64,000 nt of DNA from Streptomyces sp. RB17 (GTDB lineage: Bacteria > Actinomycetota > Actinomycetes > Streptomycetales > Streptomycetaceae): NCBI RefSeq assembly GCF_009604455.1, contig NZ_WEGL01000001.1:434001-498000 (forward strand). Reading direction: 5' to 3'. The notes beneath the pieces are model-generated. The model was not told the origin of the DNA. It saw nothing but the letters and a program-made list of their open reading frames with translations, and ran no database searches. Position 1 is the stretch's first letter; each line of letters opens with the position of its first letter. The position numbers were made by a program, and so were the translations under genes. Below are positions 25,333 through 37,700 of the stretch, in pieces.

Positions 25333-26334
25333 ATGGCCGAGTGGGACATCCGGAAGCTGCAGATCCTGCGCACCCTGCGCGAGCGCGGCACCGTGACCGC
25401 GACGGCCGAGGCCCTGCACATGACCCCGTCCGCGGTCTCCCAGCAGCTCACCAATCTCGCCCGGCAGCTCGGCGTGACCCTGCTGGAGGCACAGGGCCGC
25501 CGGGTACGGCTCACCGACGCGGCCCGACTGGTGCTGGCCCATACCGAGCCGGTCTTCGAACAACTGGAGCGCACGGAGGCCGCGTTGGCGGCGTACACCC
25601 GGGGGGAGGCGGGGGAGGTCCGGGTCGCCGCGTTCTCCACTTCCGTACCCGCCCTGGTCGTACCCGCCGTACGGGCCCTGCGGGACACGCACCCCCGGGT
25701 GACGGTCCGGGTCCGGGAGGCGGAGGCCGCCGAGGCCTACGACCTCCTGACGGCCGGCGAGGTCGACCTCGCCCTGTCCCTCGCGGCGTCGGCCCCCAGC
25801 GCGGCGGACCCCCGCTTCTCCCAAGTCCCTCTGCTGGCCGACCCGTTGGACGTGGCCCTGCCCCCCGACCACCTCCTCGCCCGCGCGGACTCCCTGAACC
25901 TGACCGACCTGGCCGCGGACCCCTGGATCTTCGGCGGCAGCGGCCCCTGGTCGGACATCACCCGCCGCGCCTGCGAGGCGGCCGGCTTCACCCCCCACCA
26001 GGGCCACTCGGCCTCCGGCTGGACCGCGATCCTCGCCATGGTCGAGGCGGGCATGGGCGTGGCCCTGGTCCCCCGCATGGCCGCGACCCGCCGCGACGGA
26101 GTCGTCATGCGCGACCTCGGGGCGGACGGGCCGGTGCGGCATGTGACGGCGGCGGTGCGCAGGGGCGGCGAGACGGGGCCCGCGGTGACCCCTGTGCTGG
26201 AGGCTCTGCGGAACGCGGCTTCAGCCCATGGCCGCGCAGGTCATGCGAACACGACCGCGTGCTCCCCTTCCCAGGCACCGCCCGCCCTGTCTGCCGAGCT
26301 CGTGGCCGCGGCCCGTCGCATCCAGGAGGCCTGA
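25333..26334 (+). CDS. LysR-family transcriptional regulator
   Basis: A 333-residue LysR regulator. The N-terminal HTH is LQILRTLRERGTVTATAEAL with MTPSAVSQQLTNLARQLGVT; the effector domain opens GEVRVAAFSTSVPALVVPAV. The ATG at 25333 has no good ribosome site, which fits translational coupling to the exporter ending 17 bases earlier. The last 40 residues (after VLEALRNAA) are not usual for the family and may be an extension. It likely controls the neighbouring EamA gene. Confidence 0.88.
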   Translation: MAEWDIRKLQILRTLRERGTVTATAEALHMTPSAVSQQLTNLARQLGVTLLEAQGRRVRLTDAARLVLAHTEPVFEQLERTEAALAAYTRGEAGEVRVAAFSTSVPALVVPAVRALRDTHPRVTVRVREAEAAEAYDLLTAGEVDLALSLAASAPSAADPRFSQVPLLADPLDVALPPDHLLARADSLNLTDLAADPWIFGGSGPWSDITRRACEAAGFTPHQGHSASGWTAILAMVEAGMGVALVPRMAATRRDGVVMRDLGADGPVRHVTAAVRRGGETGPAVTPVLEALRNAASAHGRAGHANTTACSPSQAPPALSAELVAAARRIQEA

Positions 26335-26354
26335 GGTCCCGTTCCCCGCCGCTC

Positions 26355-26870
26355 TCAGCCGCGCCGCACCTCGTACAGGAAGCACCCGTACTCCACCGCC
26401 CGCACATGTACCAGCGCCACCTCCGGGTCGGTGAAGGCCTCGGTGAGGGCGGACGGGAAGTCGTCGGCCGTCAGGCGGCCGCCCAGGATCCGGCCGTCGG
26501 CCGAGTACCGGCGGAGCACGCGGTGGGCGTTCGTGAAGGGCAGGGCGGGGTCGGGCGCCGGGCCCGGGCACTCCTCGGCGTGGATGAAGACCGGGCCCTG
26601 CTCGTCGTACGCGCCGGGGTCGGCGCCCGTCTCGGCCGCCCAGCGGCGCAGCGGCGCGTACGAGACCAGGGCGATCCGCTCGCCGGGCTCGCTGCGGCGC
26701 AGGCAGCAGCGCAGCGGGGCGCCGCCCTCCTCGTCGGTGAAGGGCCGCAGAGGGCGGCCGGCGTCATCGGTGGCCCGCAGAGACCGAAGGACCGCGGGGG
26801 TGATGGGCCGGGCGGTGTACGCCGTCGTCGTGCCTGTGGGCCTGCGCGTCGTCGTCCGTGTCGTCGTCAT
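26355..26870 (-). CDS. DUF1203 domain protein
   Basis: A 171-residue protein of the DUF1203 family, recognised from RCCLRRSEPGERIALVSYAP, GPVFIHAEECPG and the end HVRAVEYGCFLYEVRRG. The family has no known function; conserved Cys and His residues could bind metal. The ATG at 26870 follows AGGA by 10 bases. The first 20 residues are Thr/Arg-rich and probably disordered. It is divergent from pepN and convergent with the LysR gene (20-base gap). Confidence 0.8.
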   Translation of the reverse strand: MTTTRTTTRRPTGTTTAYTARPITPAVLRSLRATDDAGRPLRPFTDEEGGAPLRCCLRRSEPGERIALVSYAPLRRWAAETGADPGAYDEQGPVFIHAEECPGPAPDPALPFTNAHRVLRRYSADGRILGGRLTADDFPSALTEAFTDPEVALVHVRAVEYGCFLYEVRRG

Positions 26871-26982
26871 ACGTTCAGCGTCCTGCCGCGACGCCCCGCC
26901 CACCGGCGGGAACCGGACATCGCGTTCCCGGTGGGGGGCATGGAAGGATGGCGCAACCCACACATAACGAGGAGATGACCGC

Positions 26983-29559
26983 GTGCCTGGCACAAACCTG
27001 ACTCGCGAAGAGGCGCAGCAGCGGGCCGAGCTGCTCACCGTTGACTCGTACGAGATCGATCTCGACCTCTCCGGCGCGCAGGAGGGCGGCACCTACCGGT
27101 CCGTGACCACGGTGCGCTTCGACGTCGCCCGGGGCGGGGCGGAGTCGTTCATCGACCTGGTGGCACCGGCCGTCCACGAGGTGGTCCTCAACGGCGACCA
27201 GCTGGATCCCGCCGAGGTCTTCAAGGACTCGCGGATCGCCCTGCCGGGGCTGCTGGAGGGGCGCAACATCCTGCGGGTCGTCGCGGATTGCGCCTACACC
27301 AACACCGGCGAGGGCCTCCACCGCTTCGTCGACCCGGTCGACGAGCAGGCCTACCTCTACACCCAGTTCGAGGTCCCGGACGCCCGCCGGGTGTTCGCCT
27401 CCTTCGAGCAGCCGGACCTGAAGGCCACCTTCCGGTTCACCGTGCGGGCGCCCGAGGGCTGGACGGTGATCTCGAACTCGCCGACCCCGGAGCCGCAGGA
27501 CAACGTCTGGTCCTTCGAGCCGACCCCGCGCATCTCGTCGTACGTCACCGCGCTGATCGTCGGCCCGTACCACTCCGTGCACAGCGTGTACGAGAAGGAC
27601 GGGCAGAGCGTGCCGCTCGGCATCTACTGCCGCCCCTCCCTCGCCGAGTTCCTGGACTCGGACGCGATCTTCGAGGTCACGCGGCAGGGCTTCGACTGGT
27701 TCCAGGAGAAGTTCGACTACGCCTACCCGTTCGCGAAGTACGACCAGCTGTTCGTGCCCGAGTTCAACGCGGGCGCGATGGAGAACGCGGGTGCCGTCAC
27801 CATCCGTGACCAGTACGTCTTCCGGTCCAAGGTGACCGACGCGGCGTACGAGGTCCGCGCCGAGACGATCCTGCACGAGCTGGCCCACATGTGGTTCGGC
27901 GACCTCGTCACCATGGAGTGGTGGAACGACCTGTGGCTGAACGAGTCGTTCGCCACCTACACCTCCATCGCCTGCCAGTCCGCCGCCCCCGGCTCGCGCT
28001 GGCCGCACTCGTGGACCACGTTCGCCAACTCGATGAAGACGTGGGCGTACCGGCAGGACCAGCTGCCGTCCACGCACCCGATCATGGCGGACATCCGCGA
28101 CCTGGACGACGTGCTCGTCAACTTCGACGGCATCACGTACGCCAAGGGGGCCTCCGTCCTCAAGCAGCTCGTCGCGTACGTCGGCCAGGACGAGTTCTTC
28201 AAGGGCGTGCAGGCCTACTTCAAGCGGCACGCGTACGGCAACACCCGCCTGTCCGACCTGCTCGGCGCCCTGGAGGAGACCTCCGGCCGCGACCTGAAGA
28301 CCTGGTCGAAGAAATGGCTGGAGACGGCCGGCATCAACATCCTCCGCCCGGAGATCGCCACCGACGCCGACGGGGTCGTCACCTCCTTCGCCGTCCGCCA
28401 GGAGGCCCCGGCCCTGCCCGCCGGCGCCAAGGGCGAGCCGGTCCTGCGCCCGCACCGGATCGCCATCGGCCTGTACGACCTGGACGACGCGAGCGGCAAG
28501 CTGGTGCGCACCGAGCGGATCGAGCTGGATGTCGACGGCGAGCTGACGGCCGTACCGCAGCTGACGGGCAAGCGCCGTCCGGCGGTGATCCTCCTCAACG
28601 ACGACGACCTCTCCTACGCCAAGGTCCGCCTGGACGAGGAGTCCCTGAAGACGGTCACCGAGCACCTCGGCGACTTCGAGCAGTCCCTGCCGCGGGCCCT
28701 GTGCTGGGCGTCCGCCTGGGACATGACGCGGGACGCGGAGCTGGCGACCCGGGACTACCTCTCCCTGGTCCTGTCCGGCATCGCCAAGGAGTCGGACATC
28801 GGCGTCGTGCAGTCGCTGCACCGCCAGGTCAAGCTCGCCGTCGACCTGTACGCCGACCCCGCCGCCCGCGAGGCCCTGCTGGCCCGCTGGACCGACGCCA
28901 CGCTGGCCCACCTGCGTGCGGCGGAGCCGGCCGGTGACCACCAGCTGGCCTGGGCGCGTGCCTTCGCGGCGACGGCCCGCACCCCGGAGCAGCTGGACCT
29001 GCTGGAGGCCCTGCTGGAGGGCACCCAGACCGTCGAGGGCCTGGCCGTGGACACCGAGCTGCGCTGGGCGTTCGTGGAGCGGCTCGCGGCGGTCGGCCGC
29101 TTCGACGAGGCGGAGATCGCGGCCGAGTACGAGCGGGACAAGACCGCGGCCGGTGAGCGGCACGCGGCCACCGCTCGCGCGGCCCGCCCGACGCCGGAGG
29201 CGAAGGCGGAGGCCTGGGCCTCGGTGGTCGACTCCGACAAGCTGCCGAACGCGGTGCAGGAGGCGGTGATCGGCGGCTTCGTCCAGACCGACCAGCGCGA
29301 GCTGCTGGCGCCGTACGCCGACACGTACTTCGAGGTCGTCAAGGGCGTCTGGGAATCCCGTTCGCACGAGATCGCCCAGCAGATCGCCATCGGCCTGTAC
29401 CCGGCGGTCCAGGTCTCCGAGGCGACCCTCGCCAAGACCGACACCTGGCTGGCGGCGGCCGAGCCGAACGCGGCCCTGCGCCGCCTGGTCTCGGAGTCCC
29501 GCGCGGGCGTCGAGCGGGCCCTGAAGGCCCAGGCGGCGGACGCGGCGGCCGGCAAGTAG
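26983..29559 (+). CDS. pepN: Aminopeptidase N (M1 family), copy 1
   Basis: An 858-residue zinc aminopeptidase that removes N-terminal residues from peptides in the cytoplasm; no signal peptide is present. The exopeptidase motif GAMEN is at residues 264-268 and HELAH at 298-302 with the third zinc ligand Glu321 (HELAHMWFGDLVTMEWWNDL then WLNESFATY). Length and the C-terminal helical domain match the actinobacterial PepN family. GAGGAG lies upstream of the GTG at 26983. A second, closely similar pepN lies at 48056-50635 on the other strand. A strong hairpin follows the gene. Confidence 0.95.
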   Translation: MPGTNLTREEAQQRAELLTVDSYEIDLDLSGAQEGGTYRSVTTVRFDVARGGAESFIDLVAPAVHEVVLNGDQLDPAEVFKDSRIALPGLLEGRNILRVVADCAYTNTGEGLHRFVDPVDEQAYLYTQFEVPDARRVFASFEQPDLKATFRFTVRAPEGWTVISNSPTPEPQDNVWSFEPTPRISSYVTALIVGPYHSVHSVYEKDGQSVPLGIYCRPSLAEFLDSDAIFEVTRQGFDWFQEKFDYAYPFAKYDQLFVPEFNAGAMENAGAVTIRDQYVFRSKVTDAAYEVRAETILHELAHMWFGDLVTMEWWNDLWLNESFATYTSIACQSAAPGSRWPHSWTTFANSMKTWAYRQDQLPSTHPIMADIRDLDDVLVNFDGITYAKGASVLKQLVAYVGQDEFFKGVQAYFKRHAYGNTRLSDLLGALEETSGRDLKTWSKKWLETAGINILRPEIATDADGVVTSFAVRQEAPALPAGAKGEPVLRPHRIAIGLYDLDDASGKLVRTERIELDVDGELTAVPQLTGKRRPAVILLNDDDLSYAKVRLDEESLKTVTEHLGDFEQSLPRALCWASAWDMTRDAELATRDYLSLVLSGIAKESDIGVVQSLHRQVKLAVDLYADPAAREALLARWTDATLAHLRAAEPAGDHQLAWARAFAATARTPEQLDLLEALLEGTQTVEGLAVDTELRWAFVERLAAVGRFDEAEIAAEYERDKTAAGERHAATARAARPTPEAKAEAWASVVDSDKLPNAVQEAVIGGFVQTDQRELLAPYADTYFEVVKGVWESRSHEIAQQIAIGLYPAVQVSEATLAKTDTWLAAAEPNAALRRLVSESRAGVERALKAQAADAAAGK

Positions 29560-29568
29560 CACGGCGGC

Positions 29569-29600
29569 AAGGGCGCCCGGCCTGCGTGCCGGGCGCCCTT
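29569..29600 (+). terminator. Terminator downstream of pepN copy 1
   Basis: A perfect 13-base-pair stem (AAGGGCGCCCGGC with its complement) and a 6-base loop, ending CCCTTTCG. It begins 10 bases after the stop and could also stop transcription arriving from the convergent SDR gene. Confidence 0.85.
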
Positions 29601-29642
29601 TCGCATGCGCGGGGCTCGCCGGCACCGGGCCCCCTGCCCGGC

Positions 29643-30401
29643 TCAGCGGGCGACCATCCCGCCGGTGACGTTGACGAAGGTGCCCGTGATGCCGGCGGCC
29701 TGGTCGGAGGCGAGGAAGACGGCGGTGGCGGCGACCTCGGCGAGGGTGGGGTTGCGGCGGGTCATGCGCATGCCCGCGAGGTGGCCGACGATGCCCTGGA
29801 CGGCGGCCTCGTCGATGGCCGGGTTGACGGCGGACAGCTTCTCGACGGTGAACGTCTCCGGCACCCCGGCCGCCCACAGCCCCACGGCCCGCACCCCGCG
29901 CGGACCCAGCTCGATCGCCAGATTCCGTACGAGCGTGTCGATCGCGGCATCGGCCGGTCCCGTGCCGCCCATCATCGGACTGCCGTGCGCGGAGCCGCTG
30001 TTGAGGGTGAGGACGACGCCCGAGCCGCGCTCGGCCATGCGGCGCCCGGCGGCCCGCGCGGTGATGAAGTTGGCGCGGACGCCGTTGATCACCGGCCGCA
30101 GGAAGTCGTCCACGGGCATCTCGGTGAGCGGCGCGCCCTGCACATCGCCGCGGGTGACGAGGTTGAACGAGATGTCGACGTCGCCGACCTGCCCGAGGTG
30201 CTCCTCCACCGCCGCCTCGTCGAGGGCGTCCACGACGGCGACCTCGGCGTCCTTGAGGCCGGCGGCCGCCGCCTGAAGCGTCTCGCGGGTACGGCCGACG
30301 AGATGGACGTGGGCGCCCTGTTCGGCGAAGGCGCGGGCCACCGCACCGCCGATCGAGCCGCCGGCGCCGTAGACGATCGCGGTCTTGTCCGTGAGCAGCA
30401 T
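29643..30401 (-). CDS. SDR-family protein lacking the YxxxK motif
   Basis: A 252-residue Rossmann-fold short-chain dehydrogenase-like protein. The cofactor loop is AIVYGAGGSIGGAVARAFAE, the start of the catalytic region is VVLTLNSGSAHGSP with the Ser, and the end AGITGTFVNVTGGMVAR is typical. Where the catalytic Tyr-x3-Lys should follow, the sequence is GGTGPADAAIDTLVRNLAIE, with neither Tyr nor Lys. A subset of SDR proteins with this G-x-A-x-A-A replacement exists, so this may be a functional divergent group. ATG at 30401 has AGGGAG upstream. It lies 68 bases after the sigma factor gene on the same strand. Confidence 0.85.
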   Translation of the reverse strand: MLLTDKTAIVYGAGGSIGGAVARAFAEQGAHVHLVGRTRETLQAAAAGLKDAEVAVVDALDEAAVEEHLGQVGDVDISFNLVTRGDVQGAPLTEMPVDDFLRPVINGVRANFITARAAGRRMAERGSGVVLTLNSGSAHGSPMMGGTGPADAAIDTLVRNLAIELGPRGVRAVGLWAAGVPETFTVEKLSAVNPAIDEAAVQGIVGHLAGMRMTRRNPTLAEVAATAVFLASDQAAGITGTFVNVTGGMVAR

Positions 30402-30469
30402 GGTGAACTCCCTGGGAGACGTTGTCCGGTTCACCTGTGCAGACGTACGGCACCCCGTGCGCTCATCGC

Positions 30470-31837
30470 TCACCGCCGCAGCGGCAGTCCGAACGCCGGG
30501 AAGAGGTGCGGTTCGAAGGACGTGACCTCCGCGATGCGGCCGGCGGCGTCGAAGCGGAGCACGTCCAGGACCTGGGCGCGGTAGACGTTCGTACCGGGGC
30601 GGCGGACGTAACCCCCGGCCGCGAGCTGCCCGTTGGCGCGGGCGGGCAGATGGCGCCAGTGGCCGAAGAACATGGGCGACGCGGGGTCGAGGCTCGGGCG
30701 GAGGAAGGCCAGCAGCGCCTCGCGGCCGGTGAACCAGAACGGATTGGGCGGCATCGTCAGCGTGACGTCCTCGGCCAGCAGCCCGGCCATCGCGTCGAAG
30801 TCGAGCCGCTCGGCGGCCGCCATGTACCGCTGGAGCGTGGCCCGCTGGGCGTCCGTGGGCGGGGTGGCCGTCCAGTCCGTACGGCTCGCCGGCAGATGCG
30901 CGCGCAGGGCCGGACGGGCGCGCTGCAGCGCGCTGTTGACCGAGGCCACGGAGGTGTCGAGGGCCTGCGCCGTCTCTGCGGCGGTGAGTCCGAGCAGGTC
31001 GCGCAGCACGAGCGCGGCGCGCTGGGGGGCGGGCAGGTGCTGGAGAGCGGCCAGCAGCACCAGTTCCACGGTCTCGCGCGCCTCCGCGGCACCGTCCGGC
31101 AGTTCGACGTCCGGACAGGGCTGCAGCCAGGTGATACGGGCGGGCGGCTCACCGGGGCCGTGGTCCATGCCGGGCAGCGGCTCGTAGTGCTGCGGGCGGC
31201 GGGCGGTACGGCGCTGGAAGTCCAGGCAGGCGTTGGTCGCGATGCGGTACAGCCAGGTACGGGCGCTCGCCCGGCCCTGATAGCCGTCCCGGGCCCGCCA
31301 GGCCCGCAGGAACGTCTCCTGGACCAGGTCCTCGGCGTCGTCGTAGGAGCCGGTCATGCGGTAGCAGTGGGCGCGGATCTCCCGGCGGTGCGATTCGGTG
31401 AGGGCGGCGAAGGCGGTCTCGTCGAAGGAGGTCTTGTCGAGTTGCGGTTCGCACAGGGCCGGCTCGTCGGATTCCGTCACGGGGGAGTGGGTGACGGAAT
31501 CCGAGCTGCCGGACCCGCCGTCTTCCGTCACATGGATCTCCGTGACGGAATGGTCCCCGCTTCCCAGGGTCTCCTGCGCGACACGCGCGATACGGCGCAA
31601 CCGGGCCACGGAGGCGGACAGTTCGGTCACGCCCGTGTACAGCGCGGAGGCCGGCCGCGGCACCAGCGCGCCCGCCTGCCGGCCGACCGACTCGATCAGC
31701 TCCTCCAGGCCCCCGCCGCCGTCCTGCCGCTCCCGGTAGGCCCTCTGCCGGCACGCCGCCGAGCAGTACACCGCACCACGGCCCCGGCGGCCGTCCCGCG
31801 CCGGAAGAGGGCCCCCACAGCTCGCGCACGTCTCCAC
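30470..31837 (-). CDS. Sigma-70 family factor with N-terminal zinc knuckle and SnoaL-like tail
   Basis: A 455-residue fusion. Residues 4-29 hold Cys4-x2-Cys7-x17-Cys25-x3-Cys29 (CASCGG ... YCSAACRQRAYRERQ), a zinc-knuckle-like motif. A polar linker follows to about residue 145. Sigma region 2 (CYRMTGSYDDAEDLVQETFL) and region 4 (LQHLPAPQRAALVLRDLLGL) form the ECF core. The C-terminal 120 residues (LQRYMAAAERLDFDAMAGLL, FWFTGREALLAFLRP) are a SnoaL-like domain as in the SigX5/TIGR02960 group, where it tunes activity in place of an anti-sigma factor. GTG at 31837 was chosen because GGGAGG lies 5 bases upstream. No anti-sigma gene is adjacent. Confidence 0.88.
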   Translation of the reverse strand: METCASCGGPLPARDGRRGRGAVYCSAACRQRAYRERQDGGGGLEELIESVGRQAGALVPRPASALYTGVTELSASVARLRRIARVAQETLGSGDHSVTEIHVTEDGGSGSSDSVTHSPVTESDEPALCEPQLDKTSFDETAFAALTESHRREIRAHCYRMTGSYDDAEDLVQETFLRAWRARDGYQGRASARTWLYRIATNACLDFQRRTARRPQHYEPLPGMDHGPGEPPARITWLQPCPDVELPDGAAEARETVELVLLAALQHLPAPQRAALVLRDLLGLTAAETAQALDTSVASVNSALQRARPALRAHLPASRTDWTATPPTDAQRATLQRYMAAAERLDFDAMAGLLAEDVTLTMPPNPFWFTGREALLAFLRPSLDPASPMFFGHWRHLPARANGQLAAGGYVRRPGTNVYRAQVLDVLRFDAAGRIAEVTSFEPHLFPAFGLPLRR

Positions 31838-31895
31838 GGCCACCTCCCGCTCGGAATCCGGGCCAGCGATCCTCGCACGGCGGCCGGGGGACACG

Positions 31896-31929
31896 ACAGG
31901 GGCGGCCACGTGACCGTGACCGCCCCTGT
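31896..31929 (-). terminator. Hairpin after asd
   Basis: A perfect 10-base-pair GC-rich stem (ACAGGGGCGG with its complement) around a 14-base loop lies 14 bases past the asd stop on the minus strand. It has no T-run, so it is a probable rather than certain terminator. Confidence 0.6.
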
Positions 31930-31943
31930 GCCGTTCGGCAGGG

Positions 31944-34725
<2,782 letters not shown>

Positions 34726-34729
<4 letters not shown>

Positions 34730-34763
34730 GGGGCGGGTGTCCCCCCGGACACCCGCCCCTCAC
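34726..34763. terminator. Bidirectional terminator between the sigma operon and the subtilisin gene
   Basis: A perfect 17-base-pair stem around a CCCC loop. The left arm includes the stop codon of the membrane protein gene. It sits between two convergent genes and should serve both. Confidence 0.85.
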
Positions 34764-34775
34764 CGGGCCACTCCG

Positions 34776-37700
34776 TTACGGTGTGACCTTCTCGATCTTC
34801 ACGCTGCCGACGCCCGCGACCGTGCCGCGCGCGTTCACCAGCTGGACCTGGCCGAAGAACTCACGGCCCGCCGGGGCCGCGGCGGCGGCCGTGACCTGCC
34901 CGGTGACCGTGGCCGAGTCGCCCGTGCCGAGCGTGACCGGGGCCGAGTCGTCCACCGTGACGGAGCCGAGCGTGGGGGAGAAGAACACGTCCCGGTAGTC
35001 GTAGTCGGTCGCGCCGGACGGCACCGCGTAGCCGACGACCTTGATGGTGTACGTACCGGCCGCCGGCGACGGGAGGGAGACCGCCTCCTCGGAGTCGCCG
35101 TCGGCGGACTGCGCGACCTGCTTGCCGCTCGCGTCGTACACCGTCAGGTCCAGGTCGGCGGAGGCGTCCGAGACGTTGCCGATGGCGACGTCGAGGGACG
35201 TGGCGCCGGCCGGGACGTCCACCGTGGTGGTCTGTGTCTCGCCCTCCTTGATGGACGGGCGCGCCGTCCTGGCCGAGCCGAGCGGGCCGCCGGCCGGCTT
35301 GCCGGCCAGGGCGGCATACGTGTTGGTCACCTTCCAGGAGACGGCGGCCGGGCTGCCCACCTTCGCCTCGGGCACGGTCACGGTCTCCGGGTCGAAGGCC
35401 GCGCCGAGCACGGAGACGTCCAGCGTGTACGGGTTGTCCAGCAGCGGGGACGTACGGCGGGACTCCACCTCCACCTCCCAGACACCCGGCTGCGGGTCGG
35501 CGTAGGAGCGCACGTCGGGCTTGCAGCCGTTGCCGTCGAGGTAGTTCGGGTAGCAGTACGGGGTGCCGGTGTTGTCGACCGGGACGCCGTACGGGTGGAC
35601 GGCGATGAACCGGGTCTGGCTCTTGTCCTTCAGTCCGCCGATCGCCACCTCCAGCGACTTCGCGCCCTCGGGCACGGTCAGGAAGTACGACCGGGTGCTG
35701 TTGCGCTGCACCGAACCGGAGGCCGAGTAGGTGTAGTCGACGGGGGCCGAGACGACGACGGTCGTCAGGATCTGCTTGTCGATCCCCTCCGTGAACGGGT
35801 CGTCGACGTCCAGGACGGCGCTCTTGATGCCGGCCGACCCCGGTGCCGCCTGCACCTTCACCGTCACCGGCCGGTTCAGCGGCAGCCGTACGGCGTCGTC
35901 GCCGAGGATCCGGAAGGTGCCGCCGGCGTTGTTCTCGAAGCTCAGCTCGTGCCGGACCGCCCGGTCCGGGCCGGAGGTGCGCGTGAGGGTGATGTCGTAC
36001 GTCTTCTTCTCGCCGGCCTTCAGGCCGCCCTCGCGGTCGTACAGGCCGGTGCCGTGGCCGGGGGTCTTCAGCGCCTGGTCGAGCGCGGTGTCGACGGGTG
36101 CCTCGACGGTGTAGTCGTGCGCGGAGGCGCCGTCCTTGATCGCTTCCCAGGCGTCCACGATGTCGATCAGGCCCGCGCCCTCCTCGTAGGCCTGAACTCC
36201 CTTGATGTGGTCGGCCGTCGACGTGAGCGCCGTGCGCAGCCCGGCCGGCGTCAGGTCGATGCCCTTCTGCTCGGCGGCGCTCAGCAGCAGCGCACTCGCG
36301 CCGGCGGCCTGCGGGGAGGCCATCGAGGTGCCCTGGAGCATGGAGTAGCCGGCCGGCAGCGCGTAGCCCGCCTCCGGGACGGGGGAGCCGGGCAGCCAGG
36401 TCTGGGTGCTGTTGATCGCGGCGCCGGGCGCGACCAGCGTCGGGGCGAAGCCGCCGTCCTCACGCGGGCCGCGCGAGGAGAACGGCATCATCTGGTACTT
36501 CTTCTCCACGGCCGAGCCGTAGTTCGCCGCCCAGGTCTCCTTGGAGATGGCCGCGCCGACCGAGATCACCTTGTCCGCGAGGCCGGGGTCGCCGATGGTG
36601 TTGGCGCCGGGCCCGGAGTTGCCCGCGGAGATCACCAGCTGGACGCCGTAGGTGTCGATCAGCCGGGTGTACAGCTCGGCGCGCGCGTTGTTGCCGTCGT
36701 TCAGCGCCGGGAGGCCGCCGATCGACATGTTGACGATGTCGACACCGCGGTTGGCGACCAGGTCGATCATGCCCTCGGTGAGGGCCACGTTGGTGCAGCC
36801 GCCGGTCCAGGTGCAGGCGCGGGACGACACGATCTTCGCGCCGGGGGCGGCGCCGTTCATCTTCCCGCCGAACAGGCCGTTCGCGGCGGTGATGCCGGCG
36901 ACATGCGTGCCGTGCTCGGACTCGATGACCCCGATGTTGACGAAGTCCGCCTTCTTGCCGACCCAGGACCCGCCGTAGGGGTCCATCGGCACGTCCTTGC
37001 GGATCTGCACGACGAACGGCACCCGCTCGACGACGTCGGTCTTCGGGTCGTCGGTGCCGAAGTACCCGACCTGGTAGCCGTCCTTGTACGGCTTCATGGC
37101 GGTGTCGTCGGTGAAGTCGTGGTCGTTGTCCAGGTCGACGGTGACCGTGCCGGCCGCCGGGTCGTACAGCACGCCCCAGCTGTCGGTCGTGTCGCCGTCC
37201 CGGTTCAGGTCGCCCTGCTCGTCGCCGCCGGTGGTCGCGGACTCCTTGAAGGTGCTGACCTCGTACGACCCGGAAGGCGCCGTCCAGGTCGCGCCGCCGT
37301 AGGAGAAGCTCGGCCCGGAGACGGCGGTGACCATCGGACGCCAGGTCGCGTCGCCGTCCACGATCGGGTCGGTCGAGGTCACCCAGTCGACGATCTTCCG
37401 CTCGCCGGTGGTGGTCTTCTGCAGCGCCGGGTGGCCGAGGTCGACTCCGGAGTCCAGGATGCCGATGGTGATGCCCCGGCCGTCCCACTTCGGGTGGTCC
37501 TGGACGAACTCGACGGCACCGGTCTCGAAGGACGGGTTGTACGGGTTCTTCGCCGGGGTGTTCTTGCCGGGAGCCTGGTAAGTACCCGTCGTGGAACCGG
37601 ACGTGGTTCCGTTCGGCGACGGGTCGTCGAGCGGGATGTCCTGCTTGAGGTCGATGGCGTGCACCGAGGAGAGCTTCGCGGCGGCCTTGATCGCGGCGTC

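Noticed and set aside
24901..26334. Longer LysR frame fused to antecedent sequence
   Set aside because: The first 144 codons are an out-of-frame reading of the EamA gene; the regulator starts at 25333.
26875..30453. 1192-codon open frame on the minus strand, antisense to pepN
   Set aside because: It is a stop-free shadow caused by high GC; the translation is low-complexity and the plus-strand frame has clear M1 motifs.
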